Below, piece by piece: positions 14,598 through 23,904 of a DNA stretch of 38,068 bases (position 1 is its first letter; every line of letters starts with the position of its first letter). Source of the stretch: Alphaproteobacteria bacterium (lineage in GTDB: Bacteria; Pseudomonadota; Alphaproteobacteria; UBA2966); contig JABIFY010000040.1 in NCBI GenBank assembly GCA_018650465.1, positions 1-38,068 on the forward strand, written 5' to 3'. Made by a program: the position numbers and the translations under genes. Below the pieces are notes generated by a model. That model searched no databases, was not told the origin of the DNA, and saw only the letters and a program-made list of their open reading frames with translations.

Positions 14598-15977
14598 GTG
14601 CCTGAAACGACTGATTTATCCGGGGTGCCCTCCCTGCTTGAGATGCTCGTCAAGCGGCTGGTCCGCCCTGTTGATGACGCGACTATCGAGCGTGCTGCTT
14701 TACATGTGCATGACTGGATCGGATGCGCTTTTGCGGGCTCAGCCCAGCCAGTGGGCCACGTGCTGGCCTCCGCCCTTGAAACTGAGGGCACTGGTGCCTG
14801 TCTGGCACTCGGCCAGACAAAAACCTTTCCACCGGCGGCTGCCGCTTTCCACAATGGTGGCCTCGGCAATGTCCTTGAAATGGACGACATTCATCGTACT
14901 TCGCGCTCTCATCCCGGTCCTGTTATTATTCCTGCAGCACTTGCGGCGGCACAATGGACAGGCGCAACCCCACAAAAGTTCCTTGCAGCTGTCGTTCATG
15001 GGTATGAGGCAGCACTCCGCATAGGTCGCTCTGTTGGGCCTGGGCACTATGCTCTGTGGCACAATACGTCCACCTGTGGCGTATTTGGGGCCGCCGCAGC
15101 TGTTGCTGACCTGATGGATTTGACACCGGAACAGACGGTCTGGGCGCTGGGGAATGCCGGCGCCCAAGCCGCCGGTCCGTGGCGCTGTAGACATGAGCCC
15201 GTGATGACCAAGCAACTCCACACTGCCCATGCGGCACAGGATGGATTGAAAGCTGCCATGTTGGCAAAACACGGCCTGACAGGGCCCCGCCTGATGCTGG
15301 AAGGTGAACAAGGTTTTTTTGCAGCAACTGCACCGGATGCGGACCCTGCGGCTGTAAACGCGACACCCGACGCACAGTGGCTTATTTGGGAGACCAGTTT
15401 CAAACCATGGCCTTCCTGTCGTTTTACGCACACTTCTATCGATGCCGCATTAGACCTGCATGAACAAAAACCTGATCTGGATGATGTAAAGGAAGTTCTG
15501 ATTGAGACCTATACGGACAGCGCAGTCATTTGTGATGAACCTGTTCCCACATCAGAAATTCAGGCCAAGTTCAGTTTACAGCATGTGGTTTCAGCGACCC
15601 TGATAAATGGCCCGCCAGGCCTCGATCAGTTCCGGGGCGCGGCCCTGACCGATTCTGCAATTGCGGAGCTGCGAACGCGCTGCCGGATCGCCGAGACAAA
15701 ACAATTCAATGATGCCTATCCTCAACACTATGGAACAGCTGTTTCACTGACATTTGCGGATGGCTCGGTGGTCGATGCTTCTCGTGCGGATGCACTGGGC
15801 GATCCGGAAAATCCGGTTGCACCAGAAGCCATTGAAAACAAGGCCGCTACGCTTATGATTGATGCCGGACTTGACGCCGGCACCATCACCGAAATCAGGA
15901 ATACTTGCAGAGACCTTCCCCGCAGCAAAAACCTATCAGAATTGATACAGTCCCTGGCAAACGCTGCCGGGTCCTGA
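14598..15977 (+). CDS. MmgE/PrpD family protein (second paralogue)
   Basis: 459 residues from GTG 14598; no ATG is available in frame nearby, and another GTG lies nine codons in, so the start is provisional. The N-terminal all-helical domain is followed by the lid domain; the block ETSFKPWPSCRFTHTSIDAALDLHEQ carries the K-P-x-P-S-C-R-x-T-H pocket seen in canonical MmgE/PrpD proteins, unlike the Gly variant at 6226. Members dehydrate, decarboxylate or isomerise small polycarboxylates. It heads a three-gene run with a CoA ligase (16 bases away) and an amidase, directly under an operator-bearing promoter and divergent from gntR. Confidence 0.9.
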   Translation: MPETTDLSGVPSLLEMLVKRLVRPVDDATIERAALHVHDWIGCAFAGSAQPVGHVLASALETEGTGACLALGQTKTFPPAAAAFHNGGLGNVLEMDDIHRTSRSHPGPVIIPAALAAAQWTGATPQKFLAAVVHGYEAALRIGRSVGPGHYALWHNTSTCGVFGAAAAVADLMDLTPEQTVWALGNAGAQAAGPWRCRHEPVMTKQLHTAHAAQDGLKAAMLAKHGLTGPRLMLEGEQGFFAATAPDADPAAVNATPDAQWLIWETSFKPWPSCRFTHTSIDAALDLHEQKPDLDDVKEVLIETYTDSAVICDEPVPTSEIQAKFSLQHVVSATLINGPPGLDQFRGAALTDSAIAELRTRCRIAETKQFNDAYPQHYGTAVSLTFADGSVVDASRADALGDPENPVAPEAIENKAATLMIDAGLDAGTITEIRNTCRDLPRSKNLSELIQSLANAAGS

Positions 15978-15993
15978 TCTCAGGAGTTCAAAT

Positions 15994-17382
15994 TTGTCCA
16001 TCACGTCCTACTTCGATGCATTCGACGTCAAGGCACTACGTCGCGACTTCCCTCTTGGAGAAGATCTGTTTACCACCTACCGCGGCATGAGCAGGGACGA
16101 ACTGTTCGCCAGGCAAAATGCCCACTTCATGAAATCCCTGGCTTTCGCCTGGAAAATTCCTTTTTACCAGCGGCTGTGGGGCGGGGCGGGTGTGGAAGCC
16201 GGAGATATCAAGTCCCTGGAAGATATCGAAAAGCTGCCGATTTATTCAAAATCACATTTGATGGAATCGGTCGAAGCTAATCCGCCATTGGGTGATTTTG
16301 ACGGACTGGACACCTATTCCGACGACGAACGCCCTCCCCTGATTTTTCAGACGACGTCAGGTACAACGGGACGGCCGCAACCACTTCTCTTTGGACCCAA
16401 AAGCCGAGAGGCCCAAAATTTGCTACTCGGCCGGGTTTATGCTTTGCAAGGTATGACCAACCGGGATGTCATCCATTCCGTTTACGGTCACGGCATGGTC
16501 AACGGTGGGCATTACGCGCGGGAAGCTGTCACACATTGGGTTGGCGGCCAAATGCTGACAGCGGGAACCGGTATCGAAACTCGCTCCATTAACCAGGTCA
16601 ATCTCATGCGCGACTTTGGCGCGACAGTCATTATTGGATTTGGTGATTACATCAATCGCTTGTCGGAAGTTGCCAGGGAAGCCGGTCTGGAACCGGGGAA
16701 AGATATTCCTGTGCGACTGATTTGCGGGCATATGGGCGTCGAATCCACCGCGACAATGTCTCGTGCCTGGGGCGGTGCAGAAGTTTTCGACTGGTATGGT
16801 GTCGGCGACACAGGTGCTATCGCCGCCCAGGGACCAGACCGGGACGGTTTGCACGTTCTGGAAGACGCGCAATATATCGAAATTCTTGATGTCGACGACA
16901 ATACGCCTGTTGCGACGGGCGAGATTGGCAACATGGTCTGCACCTGCCTATACAAGGATGATGTATTTCCGATCATTCGCTTCAACACCCATGACGTCAG
17001 CCGGTACCTGCCAGGCGAAAATCAATTGGGCCTTCCCTTCCAGCGCATTGCCGGTTTCCTTGGGCGTTCTGACAACATGGTCAAGTTGCGCGGGATTAAC
17101 GTCTATCCACAAGGCATCGGAACCATTCTCTCCACGCAGTTTGATGCAACAAACGGCGAATATTATTGTCGCGTCACACGCGCCAGCGGTCGCGATGAAA
17201 TGACTGCTGTGGTGGAAGTTCGAGAGAAAACCGACGGTTTGGCCCATGCGATGGAAGACAAGCTTCGCACCCAGTTAGGCATTTCAATTACCGTTGAACT
17301 GGTCAATCCTGGTGAAACTGCTGAAACAACAGGTGTGGAAGTCAGACAAAAGGCAACTCGCCTCGTGGAGGTATCTGCGTGA
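15994..17382 (+). CDS. PaaK-type acyl-CoA ligase (phenylacetate-CoA ligase family)
   Basis: 462 residues, a little longer than typical phenylacetate-CoA ligase. These AMP-forming enzymes activate an aryl or small organic acid to its CoA ester in the cytoplasm. The phosphate-binding loop TTSGTTGRP is at 120-128, the adenine motif near DWYGVGDTG and the hinge region at DNMVKLRGINVYPQGIG. The N-terminus FPLGEDLFTTYRGMSRDELFARQN resembles PaaK. Start is TTG 15994, eight bases after AGGAG. It is preceded by mmgE and overlaps the amidase by four bases (GTGA), so it may activate the acid released by that amidase. True substrate unknown; phenylacetate itself is not implied by the neighbours. Confidence 0.88.
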   Translation: MSITSYFDAFDVKALRRDFPLGEDLFTTYRGMSRDELFARQNAHFMKSLAFAWKIPFYQRLWGGAGVEAGDIKSLEDIEKLPIYSKSHLMESVEANPPLGDFDGLDTYSDDERPPLIFQTTSGTTGRPQPLLFGPKSREAQNLLLGRVYALQGMTNRDVIHSVYGHGMVNGGHYAREAVTHWVGGQMLTAGTGIETRSINQVNLMRDFGATVIIGFGDYINRLSEVAREAGLEPGKDIPVRLICGHMGVESTATMSRAWGGAEVFDWYGVGDTGAIAAQGPDRDGLHVLEDAQYIEILDVDDNTPVATGEIGNMVCTCLYKDDVFPIIRFNTHDVSRYLPGENQLGLPFQRIAGFLGRSDNMVKLRGINVYPQGIGTILSTQFDATNGEYYCRVTRASGRDEMTAVVEVREKTDGLAHAMEDKLRTQLGISITVELVNPGETAETTGVEVRQKATRLVEVSA

Positions 17383-18677
17383 CCGTTCAGGATCGCACCA
17401 ACCAAGCGCTTGAAGCTATCGAGCAACAGCGCAGCCACAACATATTCCTGGATGTCGATGCTGACAGGTCTCGTCAGGCTGCGCAGGCAGCAGATCAGAG
17501 GTCTGTACCCCTGGGACCCCTGGACGGCAAACTGATCGGGATCAAAGCCAATCTGGCAGTAAAGGGTTTGCCCTGGACTGCTGCCATCATGGGGCTTAGC
17601 GACAGGATCGCCACGGAAGACGCAGGGGTCGTTGCCCGACTTCGCGCAGCAGGCGGCGTTATTCTGGGCACATTGAACATGCATGAAGGCGCGTTGGGTG
17701 CCGTAACAGATTCGCCCGGATTTGGTCGTTGCGCCAATCCTTTGATCCACGACTACACGCCAGGCGGCTCTTCCGGTGGATCGGCAGCCGCCGTTGCTGC
17801 GGGTCTGGTAGATTTCGCACTGGGCAGCGACACGATGGGATCATCCCGTGTGCCCGCAGCCTATTGCGGGGTTGCCGGGATCAAACCAACGGATGGATTA
17901 ATCGGCCGATCAGGCATGGCTTTCCTCAGTCCCAGCCTTGATGCAATTGGTCCTCTCGCACAAAGGGTCCGGGACCTTTGGCCCATTCTGTCGGCACTTG
18001 CAGGCCCCGATGCACTGGACCCTCTGGTTCAACCCCTGCCCCGCCACTGGCCGACTGATCCTGAGTGGAGAGATGACTTGTCAGGTGTCAGGATTGGCCG
18101 CCCCAAACAGATAGACAATGTTGAGTGTGAGCCTGAAATTCTGGCCGGCCTGAACCTTGCGATCGACGCATTGAAGGCACGCGGCGCGACAATTCTGGAT
18201 GTCGACATATCAGGCTGGAATCCCGGCCATGCCCGTCGTGGCGGCTTGCTATTGTCAGAAGCAGAGGGTGCTGTGGTAAATGCCGAACTGCTGGACGGGC
18301 CGCAAGGCACGATCACACCAGAGTTTCGGCAGAATCTGGAATTTGGTCGGGATGCATCTTCAAGCCGCTTGGTCGACGCCATTTCAAGAATTTCGGCTGC
18401 CGGGGCTGCTTGTGCCCGTGCCATGGTGGATGTTGACACGTTGATCATGCCAACAGCACCACAGCGTGCCTTCCCGCACGGATCAGACGTACCGAACAAT
18501 CAGGCTGATTTTTCTGGATTGGCCAATTTTGCAAAACGCCCGGCGGTCAGTATACCTGTACCATTATCAGGTGAAATTTTGCCTGCAGCTGTTCAGCTTC
18601 TCGGCCACCCCGGCGAAGACCCTGCTTTGTTGGCCATCGCCGACGTACTGGACCGCGAGCTGGAGACGACTAGTTGA
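17379..18677 (+). CDS. Amidase-signature family hydrolase
   Basis: 432 residues with the amidase-signature catalytic triad: Lys56 (GIKANLAVKG), the cis-Ser in PGGSSGGSAAAVAAG (131/132) and nucleophile Ser155 (GSDTMGSSRVPAAYCG). These cytoplasmic enzymes hydrolyse amides to acid and ammonia; some are half-amidases acting on the monoamide left by cyclic imide hydrolysis. The start GTG overlaps the CoA-ligase stop by four bases, so the two are translationally coupled: amide to acid to acyl-CoA is a plausible sequence. No partner suggests GatCAB, and the length is shorter than GatA. Its end overlaps the convergent crotonase gene by eight bases. Confidence 0.9.
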   Translation: MTVQDRTNQALEAIEQQRSHNIFLDVDADRSRQAAQAADQRSVPLGPLDGKLIGIKANLAVKGLPWTAAIMGLSDRIATEDAGVVARLRAAGGVILGTLNMHEGALGAVTDSPGFGRCANPLIHDYTPGGSSGGSAAAVAAGLVDFALGSDTMGSSRVPAAYCGVAGIKPTDGLIGRSGMAFLSPSLDAIGPLAQRVRDLWPILSALAGPDALDPLVQPLPRHWPTDPEWRDDLSGVRIGRPKQIDNVECEPEILAGLNLAIDALKARGATILDVDISGWNPGHARRGGLLLSEAEGAVVNAELLDGPQGTITPEFRQNLEFGRDASSSRLVDAISRISAAGAACARAMVDVDTLIMPTAPQRAFPHGSDVPNNQADFSGLANFAKRPAVSIPVPLSGEILPAAVQLLGHPGEDPALLAIADVLDRELETTS

Positions 18678-19455
18678 AGTTTGGTTTTCGCTTTTCAAGA
18701 AAGGCCTTATAGCCTTCCTTGAAGTCATCAGAAACAAACGAGTCATCAAAAAGTTTCCGGTATGCGGGCGCGTCCGGATCTGCGCCGGCAACAACCGCTG
18801 CAATCATTTGTTTGGCAACGGCAATTGAATTCTGCGACACCGCGCCCAATTCTTCACAATATGCCCTGACGGCTGTTTCCAGTTCGGCTTCCGGATAAAT
18901 CCTGTCGATCAACCCGATGGCCAGTGCTTCATCTGCATCGATCAGTCGCCCTGTATACAGCAGATCACGCGCCTTCGCATGCCCGACAAGATCAACCAAT
19001 TGTTTCGTATCCCCGAAAGAAACTGCTGTTCCAAGCTTTGCAGGTGGAATGCCATATTTTGATCCTTCAGATGCAAAGCGCTGATCACAAACCATAGCCA
19101 GTTCGCATCCACCGCCCACACAGGCCCCATGGATCATAGCCACAACAGGCTTCAGCAAACCCGCAAATGCCAGCTCCCCCGCACGGAAATTGTCATTATA
19201 GATGCGAGCTGATTCTGCGGATTTGTAATTGTCGGAAAACTCCTCAATCGCAGCGCCCGCTGCGAAGGCTTTGTTCCCCGCCCCTCGAAGGACGACCGAT
19301 CGCACCTCATCGTTTTCAGCGAGCATTTTTGTCAGGTCTGGCATCGCCCGCCACATAGCCCCCGTGATGGCATTGCGTTTTTCAGGTCGATCCAGCGTCA
19401 CCCACGCGATACCATTCTTGATCGTGCACTCAATTTGACCATCAGCGAATTTCAT
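18670..19455 (-). CDS. Enoyl-CoA hydratase/isomerase (crotonase) family protein
   Basis: 261 residues, crotonase fold, acting on CoA esters. The oxyanion-hole segment KAFAAGAAIEEF (62-73) and GACVGGGCELAMVCD (110-124) are intact, with Glu118 corresponding to one catalytic Glu of hydratases. The second Glu, normally in FGxPE, is replaced by Pro138 (YGIPPAKLG), so plain hydration by the two-Glu mechanism is doubtful; decarboxylase, isomerase or C-C hydrolase activity is possible. It is the last gene of the acd-dctPQM run, 38 bases after dctM, and tail-to-tail with the amidase. Confidence 0.88.
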   Translation of the reverse strand: MKFADGQIECTIKNGIAWVTLDRPEKRNAITGAMWRAMPDLTKMLAENDEVRSVVLRGAGNKAFAAGAAIEEFSDNYKSAESARIYNDNFRAGELAFAGLLKPVVAMIHGACVGGGCELAMVCDQRFASEGSKYGIPPAKLGTAVSFGDTKQLVDLVGHAKARDLLYTGRLIDADEALAIGLIDRIYPEAELETAVRAYCEELGAVSQNSIAVAKQMIAAVVAGADPDAPAYRKLFDDSFVSDDFKEGYKAFLEKRKPNFN

Positions 19456-19493
19456 AGATGTCTCCAGGGGGTAACAAGTAGGTAAAAGCTTTG

Positions 19494-20786
19494 CTATCGC
19501 ATGGTGTTCGGTAGCCAGGTCACGATACCAGGATTAAAAGTGAGAAACAAAACCAGTCCGATCATGATGAGGCAGAAAGGCAAAGCCGCAATGGCGATTT
19601 CGCCGATCTTTTGACCGGTAATCGACTTGATCACAAAAAGATTAAACCCGATAGGCGGGGTAATTTGCGCCATTTCAATTGTGATGATCAGGAACACACC
19701 AAACCAGATGGGATCGAATCCGGCGGCAATAACCAACGGCAGCGTCACGGGCAAGGTCATGACAATGGTAGACAATCCGTCCAGAAAACAACCAAGGACA
19801 AGATAGAAAAACATCAGCATAAAGATCAGAGCCATCGGTGACAGATCGAACCCGGCAATGGCAGCTGCCACGTCTGTCGGAATGGCAAGTCTTGCCATGG
19901 CCTTGGACAAAAACAGCGCACCGGCGAGAATGATGGCGATCATCGAACAGGTGCGAACGGTTCCCATGAGGGCACCGGCCATAACCTTTACATTGAGCCG
20001 TCGGTCAGAGGCAGCCAGAATAGTTGCGCCCAGCACGCCGATTGCGGCGGCTTCAGTAACGGATGCAAATCCAGCATACATGGAGCCAACGACAAAACTG
20101 ATCAGCAAGAATGTTGGCAATAGTTTCAATAATGACTTCAACTTGAACAGCATCGTCGTGCTGTCGCTGGTCGATGGTGCCAACTCAGGACTGATAGTCG
20201 CCCGCACCCCGATATAGATCATGAACAGTAGCGCCAGGATCAGCCCTGGAATGATGCCTGCCATAAAGAGTTTCAGGATAGAGACTTCGGCCAGAACACC
20301 GTAAACAATAAGCGGTATGGAAGGCGGGATAAGAAAGCCGATGGTACCTGACCCGGCCAAAGCGCCTGCGACAAAGGATTTATTGTAACCAAGCTTTGTC
20401 AGTTCTGGCAGGGTTATCCGTCCGACAGTCGCCGTTGTCGCAGCGGAAGATCCGGATACAGCTGCAAAGATCGTACTTCCCAATACATTCACGTGGGTCA
20501 ATCGTCCAGGCAATCGCCGCACCCAGGGTGCCAAACCGGCAAATAGATTTTCGGACAATTTGGTTTGAAACAGAATTTCACCCATCAGGATAAACAGAGG
20601 CAAGGTGACCAGTTCAAAGGCCGTGGCGGTCGACCAGAAATCCAGCGCCATGAAACGGTCGACGCGAATTGTCTTGAACATTTCAAGTGACAACGCCCCG
20701 ATTGACATCAAGGAGAACCCGACCCAGACACTGCTTCCCAAAAAGCCAAATAGCAAAATGAGAATAAAGATCAGTGGGGCTGTCAT
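19494..20786 (-). CDS. dctM: TRAP transporter large permease (second system)
   Basis: 430 residues with about 12 membrane segments and DctM blocks: LVTLPLFILMGEILF near 60, AVSGSSAATTATVGRITLPEL near 110 and SGTIGFLIPPSIPLIVYGVL near 145. It overlaps dctQ by four bases (ATGA). It forms an importer with the small permease at 20783 and the receptor at 21466, transcribed from the acyl-CoA dehydrogenase promoter with two operators. It is clearly diverged from the dctM at 4156, so the two systems may import different acids. Confidence 0.94.
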   Translation of the reverse strand: MTAPLIFILILLFGFLGSSVWVGFSLMSIGALSLEMFKTIRVDRFMALDFWSTATAFELVTLPLFILMGEILFQTKLSENLFAGLAPWVRRLPGRLTHVNVLGSTIFAAVSGSSAATTATVGRITLPELTKLGYNKSFVAGALAGSGTIGFLIPPSIPLIVYGVLAEVSILKLFMAGIIPGLILALLFMIYIGVRATISPELAPSTSDSTTMLFKLKSLLKLLPTFLLISFVVGSMYAGFASVTEAAAIGVLGATILAASDRRLNVKVMAGALMGTVRTCSMIAIILAGALFLSKAMARLAIPTDVAAAIAGFDLSPMALIFMLMFFYLVLGCFLDGLSTIVMTLPVTLPLVIAAGFDPIWFGVFLIITIEMAQITPPIGFNLFVIKSITGQKIGEIAIAALPFCLIMIGLVLFLTFNPGIVTWLPNTMR

Positions 20787-21304
20787 TCGTTGAACCCCGC
20801 AATTGTTGAAGGCGTCTCAACCACTTCGCCTCTGAATTGGCGAATAATTCGTGCAAGCAGGGAGAGGGAAAGGATGATTACAGACAAGGCCAGAGCTGCT
20901 TGTGGGACCCACAGGGGAGAACGGCTCGGGAAGACGCTGAGGGAGCCAAATCCGTAACTCCGCCAAGCATGTTCGACCAGCGCGGAACTGAGATAGGCGG
21001 TCAAGGCAAGGGCCGATAATGAGCATAAAATATCAAGTGGCCGCATCCAGTTGGCCGGCAACATGTCGGTCAGGGCTGTTACCCGAATATGGGCGCCCTG
21101 CTTCAAAGCCCAGCCAGAACCGGAGAAAAGAACAAACAAAAGAAGATAGCCACTGAATTCTACGGCCCAGGGCTGAGACCATTCAAAAAATGACGTCACG
21201 ATAACTTCAAAAACCAACATAACGGCAAGACAAAAACAGGCGATTGATGCCGTTACAGCACCCGCAAATGCTATTCCGTCTATCCAGCGCAGAATATGCG
21301 TCAT
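20783..21304 (-). CDS. dctQ: TRAP transporter small permease (second system)
   Basis: 173 residues, four membrane segments. The family block KQGAHIRVTALTDMLP (about 68-83) matches the H-I-R-V motif, though the usual Asp of RVD is Thr. It begins at ATG 21304, preceded by GGGGGAA, 161 bases after the receptor gene; this gap holds a strong hairpin. Its end is coupled to dctM by an ATGA overlap. Confidence 0.9.
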   Translation of the reverse strand: MTHILRWIDGIAFAGAVTASIACFCLAVMLVFEVIVTSFFEWSQPWAVEFSGYLLLFVLFSGSGWALKQGAHIRVTALTDMLPANWMRPLDILCSLSALALTAYLSSALVEHAWRSYGFGSLSVFPSRSPLWVPQAALALSVIILSLSLLARIIRQFRGEVVETPSTIAGFNE

Positions 21305-21370
21305 TCCGTTCCCCCTTTAATGACCGGACCCACAAGGCAACCACCCTGCAGGTCCGACATCATATTAGGC

Positions 21371-21393
21371 CGATTTCGCTAGTGGCGAAATCG
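21371..21393 (-). other. Hairpin between dctP and dctQ
   Basis: CGATTTCGC and GCGAAATCG form a perfect 9-bp stem with a 5-base loop (TAGTG). There is no U-run, so it is not a standard terminator. Hairpins at this point of TRAP operons can protect the upstream receptor message and raise receptor yield over permeases; this role is inferred. Confidence 0.5.
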
Positions 21394-21465
21394 CTTCGTC
21401 TTTAACAATAGGCACACACCATAGTGTTGATGTCACGCCTCATTTCCGTAAAGCCCGGAAATGCT

Positions 21466-22458
21466 CTACTTGCCGGCACGCTTGCGGTATGCCGCAATGA
21501 TTTCAGCAGATTTTCCACCAACGCGTTTGATGAAATCAGCTTCCATAGTGACAGTCGCTGCGATCATGGCTGCTTTCAATGCAGGTGTTGCTGCCTGAAC
21601 AGTCATGCCATTCTTGACCAATTGAGCCATCCGTTTTTTGTGCTCTGCTTCAGAAATCACCCAGAAGTCACGCTCCATCTTGCGGGCCAAACCTTCGATG
21701 GCTTTCTGATGCGCAGGTGACAAAGCATTCCACATGTCAAGATTAACGTTCATGACATTCGATGCCCACAAGTGGTTGGTGTTGTATGTGTGCTTGAGAA
21801 ATTCCCAATATTTCTGAGCGACAGCCGTTGAACCTGAAGTCATCACAGCATCGACCTTGCCTGTGGCCAGAGCTGGAACAACGTCAGCCGAGTTCAATTG
21901 CAAAGCCACCATGCCAAGATTGGAAACCATGGTCGCCGTGTTGGCGTCATAGGTCCGCATGCGGATGCCCTTCATGTCGGCTTTGCTTTCGATCTTCTTC
22001 TTGGTGAAGAAGTTCTGACTGGGCCATGGCACCGAATAAAGCATTTTCTGGTTGCGCTTCATCAGTTCGGCTTCCCACGTCGGGCGCACGATGTCCTGCA
22101 TGATACGCAAATCTGCATAATTCGAAATCAGGAAGGGAATAGATTCAACGCCCAGGATCGGCACATCGCCAACGTTCACGAAGGCAGCGAATTCGCCCAT
22201 GGCGACCAAACCGTCTTCAATAGCCCGCAGACTTTCGTTGTGACGAACACCTAGCGAGCCACCCGCATGAACAGTCATGACGACTTCGCCACCGGTAGCT
22301 TCTTTCACGGCAGCAGCAAAGGCTACTGCATCCTTGGTATGAAACTCACTGGCACCCCAGGGAATTGAAACATCCCACTTGGTTTCCGCGAGTACAGGGC
22401 TGGATATTCCGACCACCACCGCGGCCGCTATTGCTGCTGAACTTAACCTGTTGAACAT
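21466..22458 (-). CDS. dctP: TRAP transporter substrate-binding protein (second system)
   Basis: 330 residues from ATG 22458, chosen because AAGGA lies eight bases upstream and the protein then begins with a clean signal peptide (MFNRLSSAAIAAAVVVGISSPVLAE). A longer frame from 22479 would run into a hairpin. The segment DMKGIRMRTYDANTATMVSNLGMVALQLNSADVVPALATGKVDAV is the DctP substrate core with the conserved Arg. Periplasmic receptor for a carboxylate, differing from the dctP at 2998 in lacking Cys. It lies 122 bases downstream of the acyl-CoA dehydrogenase, which suggests that the imported compound is oxidised as a CoA ester. Confidence 0.93.
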   Translation of the reverse strand: MFNRLSSAAIAAAVVVGISSPVLAETKWDVSIPWGASEFHTKDAVAFAAAVKEATGGEVVMTVHAGGSLGVRHNESLRAIEDGLVAMGEFAAFVNVGDVPILGVESIPFLISNYADLRIMQDIVRPTWEAELMKRNQKMLYSVPWPSQNFFTKKKIESKADMKGIRMRTYDANTATMVSNLGMVALQLNSADVVPALATGKVDAVMTSGSTAVAQKYWEFLKHTYNTNHLWASNVMNVNLDMWNALSPAHQKAIEGLARKMERDFWVISEAEHKKRMAQLVKNGMTVQAATPALKAAMIAATVTMEADFIKRVGGKSAEIIAAYRKRAGK

Positions 22459-22477
22459 TACTTGTCCTTTCGATTGC

Positions 22478-22515
22478 AAGCCCGGTTCCCGGGCTTTGTT
22501 GACCCGTCTAACGGG
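22478..22515 (-). other. Tandem hairpins upstream of dctP
   Basis: AAGCCCGG-TTC-CCGGGCTT (22478-22496) and CCCGT-CTA-ACGGG (22503-22515) lie between acd and dctP, just before the dctP ribosome site. No U-run follows. They could be processing or stability elements that give dctP its own 5' end. Confidence 0.45.
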
Positions 22516-22580
22516 CTTCTGTTTTGGGGAAGTTTCCCCTCATCCGGTTTGATGTTCTGGCTGAAGAATGCCCCCCTGTG

Positions 22581-23744
22581 TCAAACCGGATTACGTTCGA
22601 TCAATTGTTTTGCGATAATCATTCTCTGAATTTCATTGGTGCCTTCGCCGATACACATCAGGGGTGCATCACGGAAATAACGCTCCACATGGTATTCCCG
22701 GGAATAACCGTAGGCACCGTGGATGCGCATGGCTTCAAGCGAGTTTTCCACGGCTGTCTCCGAAGCAAAATATTTGGCCATGCCCGCTTCCATGTCGCAG
22801 CGTTGGCCCCGGTCATGGGCAGCGGCGGCGGCATAAGTGAGTAAACGTGCTGCTTCCAGATTTGTCGCCATATGGCCCAGTTTCAACTGAATTGCCTGAT
22901 GTTCACATATTGGTTTGCCAAAGGTTTGGCGAACCTGGGAATAAGCAACGCTGTCTTTCAAGGCTGCAGATGCAAGGCCGCAACCGCGCGCCGCAATATT
23001 GATCCGGCCCAGTTCCAGGCCGCCAAGGGCCGTTTGCATGCCCCTGCCCTCTTCTCCGCCAATCAGGTTTTCAACCGGCACCCGATAGTCAATAAATGTA
23101 AGGCCCGCCGTATCGATTCCTTTGTATCCCAGTTTGTCAAACTTGTGCGTTACCTCAAATCCTTCGCCCTTTTCGGCGATCAGCATGGACATGCCTTTAT
23201 GGCGGGGCTCTGCATCGATATCGGTTTTGACCAACAACGCGTAACAAGACCCCTCAATGCCATTTGTGATCCAGGCTTTGGTTCCGTTCACAACATAATC
23301 GTCACCGTCGCGCACGGCGCGGACGCGAATAGCTTGCAAATCCGTGCCGCAATCGGGCTCGGTCAGCGCCAACCCACCCCTGATTTCTCCGGTCGCGAAC
23401 CTTGGCAAATATTTTTGCTTTTGGGCATCAGTACCCATTCGGGAAACGCAAGACGACATGATCAGGTGGCTGTTCATGATGCCAGTCAGGGACATCCACG
23501 TTTCTGCGATCTTTTCGATAACCTTGGCATAGGTCGTGGCACTAAGGCCCAGGCCACCATACTCTTCGGGAATAGTCGCGCCAAACAGGCCAAGCTCCTT
23601 CATTTGCTCGACCATTTCCAGCGGATATTCATCACCATGATCAAAGCGCAATACATGGGGGCGTACATCACGCTCCAGCCACTTTTCAACGCTGTCGAGA
23701 ATCATTGTTTCAACGTCATCGTTCTCCATCAGAGGGTCGCTCAT
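22581..23744 (-). CDS. Acyl-CoA dehydrogenase
   Basis: 387 residues from ATG 23744, which has AAGGA nine bases upstream; an ATG three codons earlier is too close to that site. FAD enzyme that introduces an alpha,beta double bond into an acyl-CoA and passes electrons to ETF. Blocks: GLALTEPDCGTDLQAIRV (FAD and substrate), NGTKAWITNG, and the C-terminal GEGTNEIQRMIIAKQLI in which Glu367 is the expected catalytic base. It heads the operon acd-dctP-dctQ-dctM-crotonase with two operators upstream. With the crotonase it forms a short beta-oxidation-like pair, likely on a branched or dicarboxylic acyl-CoA. Confidence 0.93.
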   Translation of the reverse strand: MSDPLMENDDVETMILDSVEKWLERDVRPHVLRFDHGDEYPLEMVEQMKELGLFGATIPEEYGGLGLSATTYAKVIEKIAETWMSLTGIMNSHLIMSSCVSRMGTDAQKQKYLPRFATGEIRGGLALTEPDCGTDLQAIRVRAVRDGDDYVVNGTKAWITNGIEGSCYALLVKTDIDAEPRHKGMSMLIAEKGEGFEVTHKFDKLGYKGIDTAGLTFIDYRVPVENLIGGEEGRGMQTALGGLELGRINIAARGCGLASAALKDSVAYSQVRQTFGKPICEHQAIQLKLGHMATNLEAARLLTYAAAAAHDRGQRCDMEAGMAKYFASETAVENSLEAMRIHGAYGYSREYHVERYFRDAPLMCIGEGTNEIQRMIIAKQLIERNPV

Positions 23745-23859
23745 GTCTCTCATTCCTTTGTTGAAAAATAATGATGCCGGGTATTCCTGTGACGCTTAAT
23801 CTTCACGCCGACATGGTCAGTCAATCCGCACACCATACTACCACCAAACCCCCAAAATA

Positions 23860-23897
23860 TGTCCGGACAAGTTAAAGGCGTTAAATACTGGTGTCAA
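23860..23897 (-). promoter_or_regulatory. Promoter and proximal operator of the acd-TRAP operon
   Basis: Minus strand: TTGACA (23897-23892), then TTTAAC/TTAACT as -10 (15 or 16 bases on, 23876-23870), then TGTCCGGACA (23869-23860) within one base. A leader of about 120 bases precedes the start at 23744. The layout is the same as at dctQMP. Confidence 0.72.
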
Positions 23898-23904
23898 TTA
23901 TTGT

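Noticed and set aside
14739-15433. Long minus-strand frames opposite the second MmgE/PrpD gene
   Set aside because: They are antisense shadows of a well-conserved coding region and have no domain pattern.
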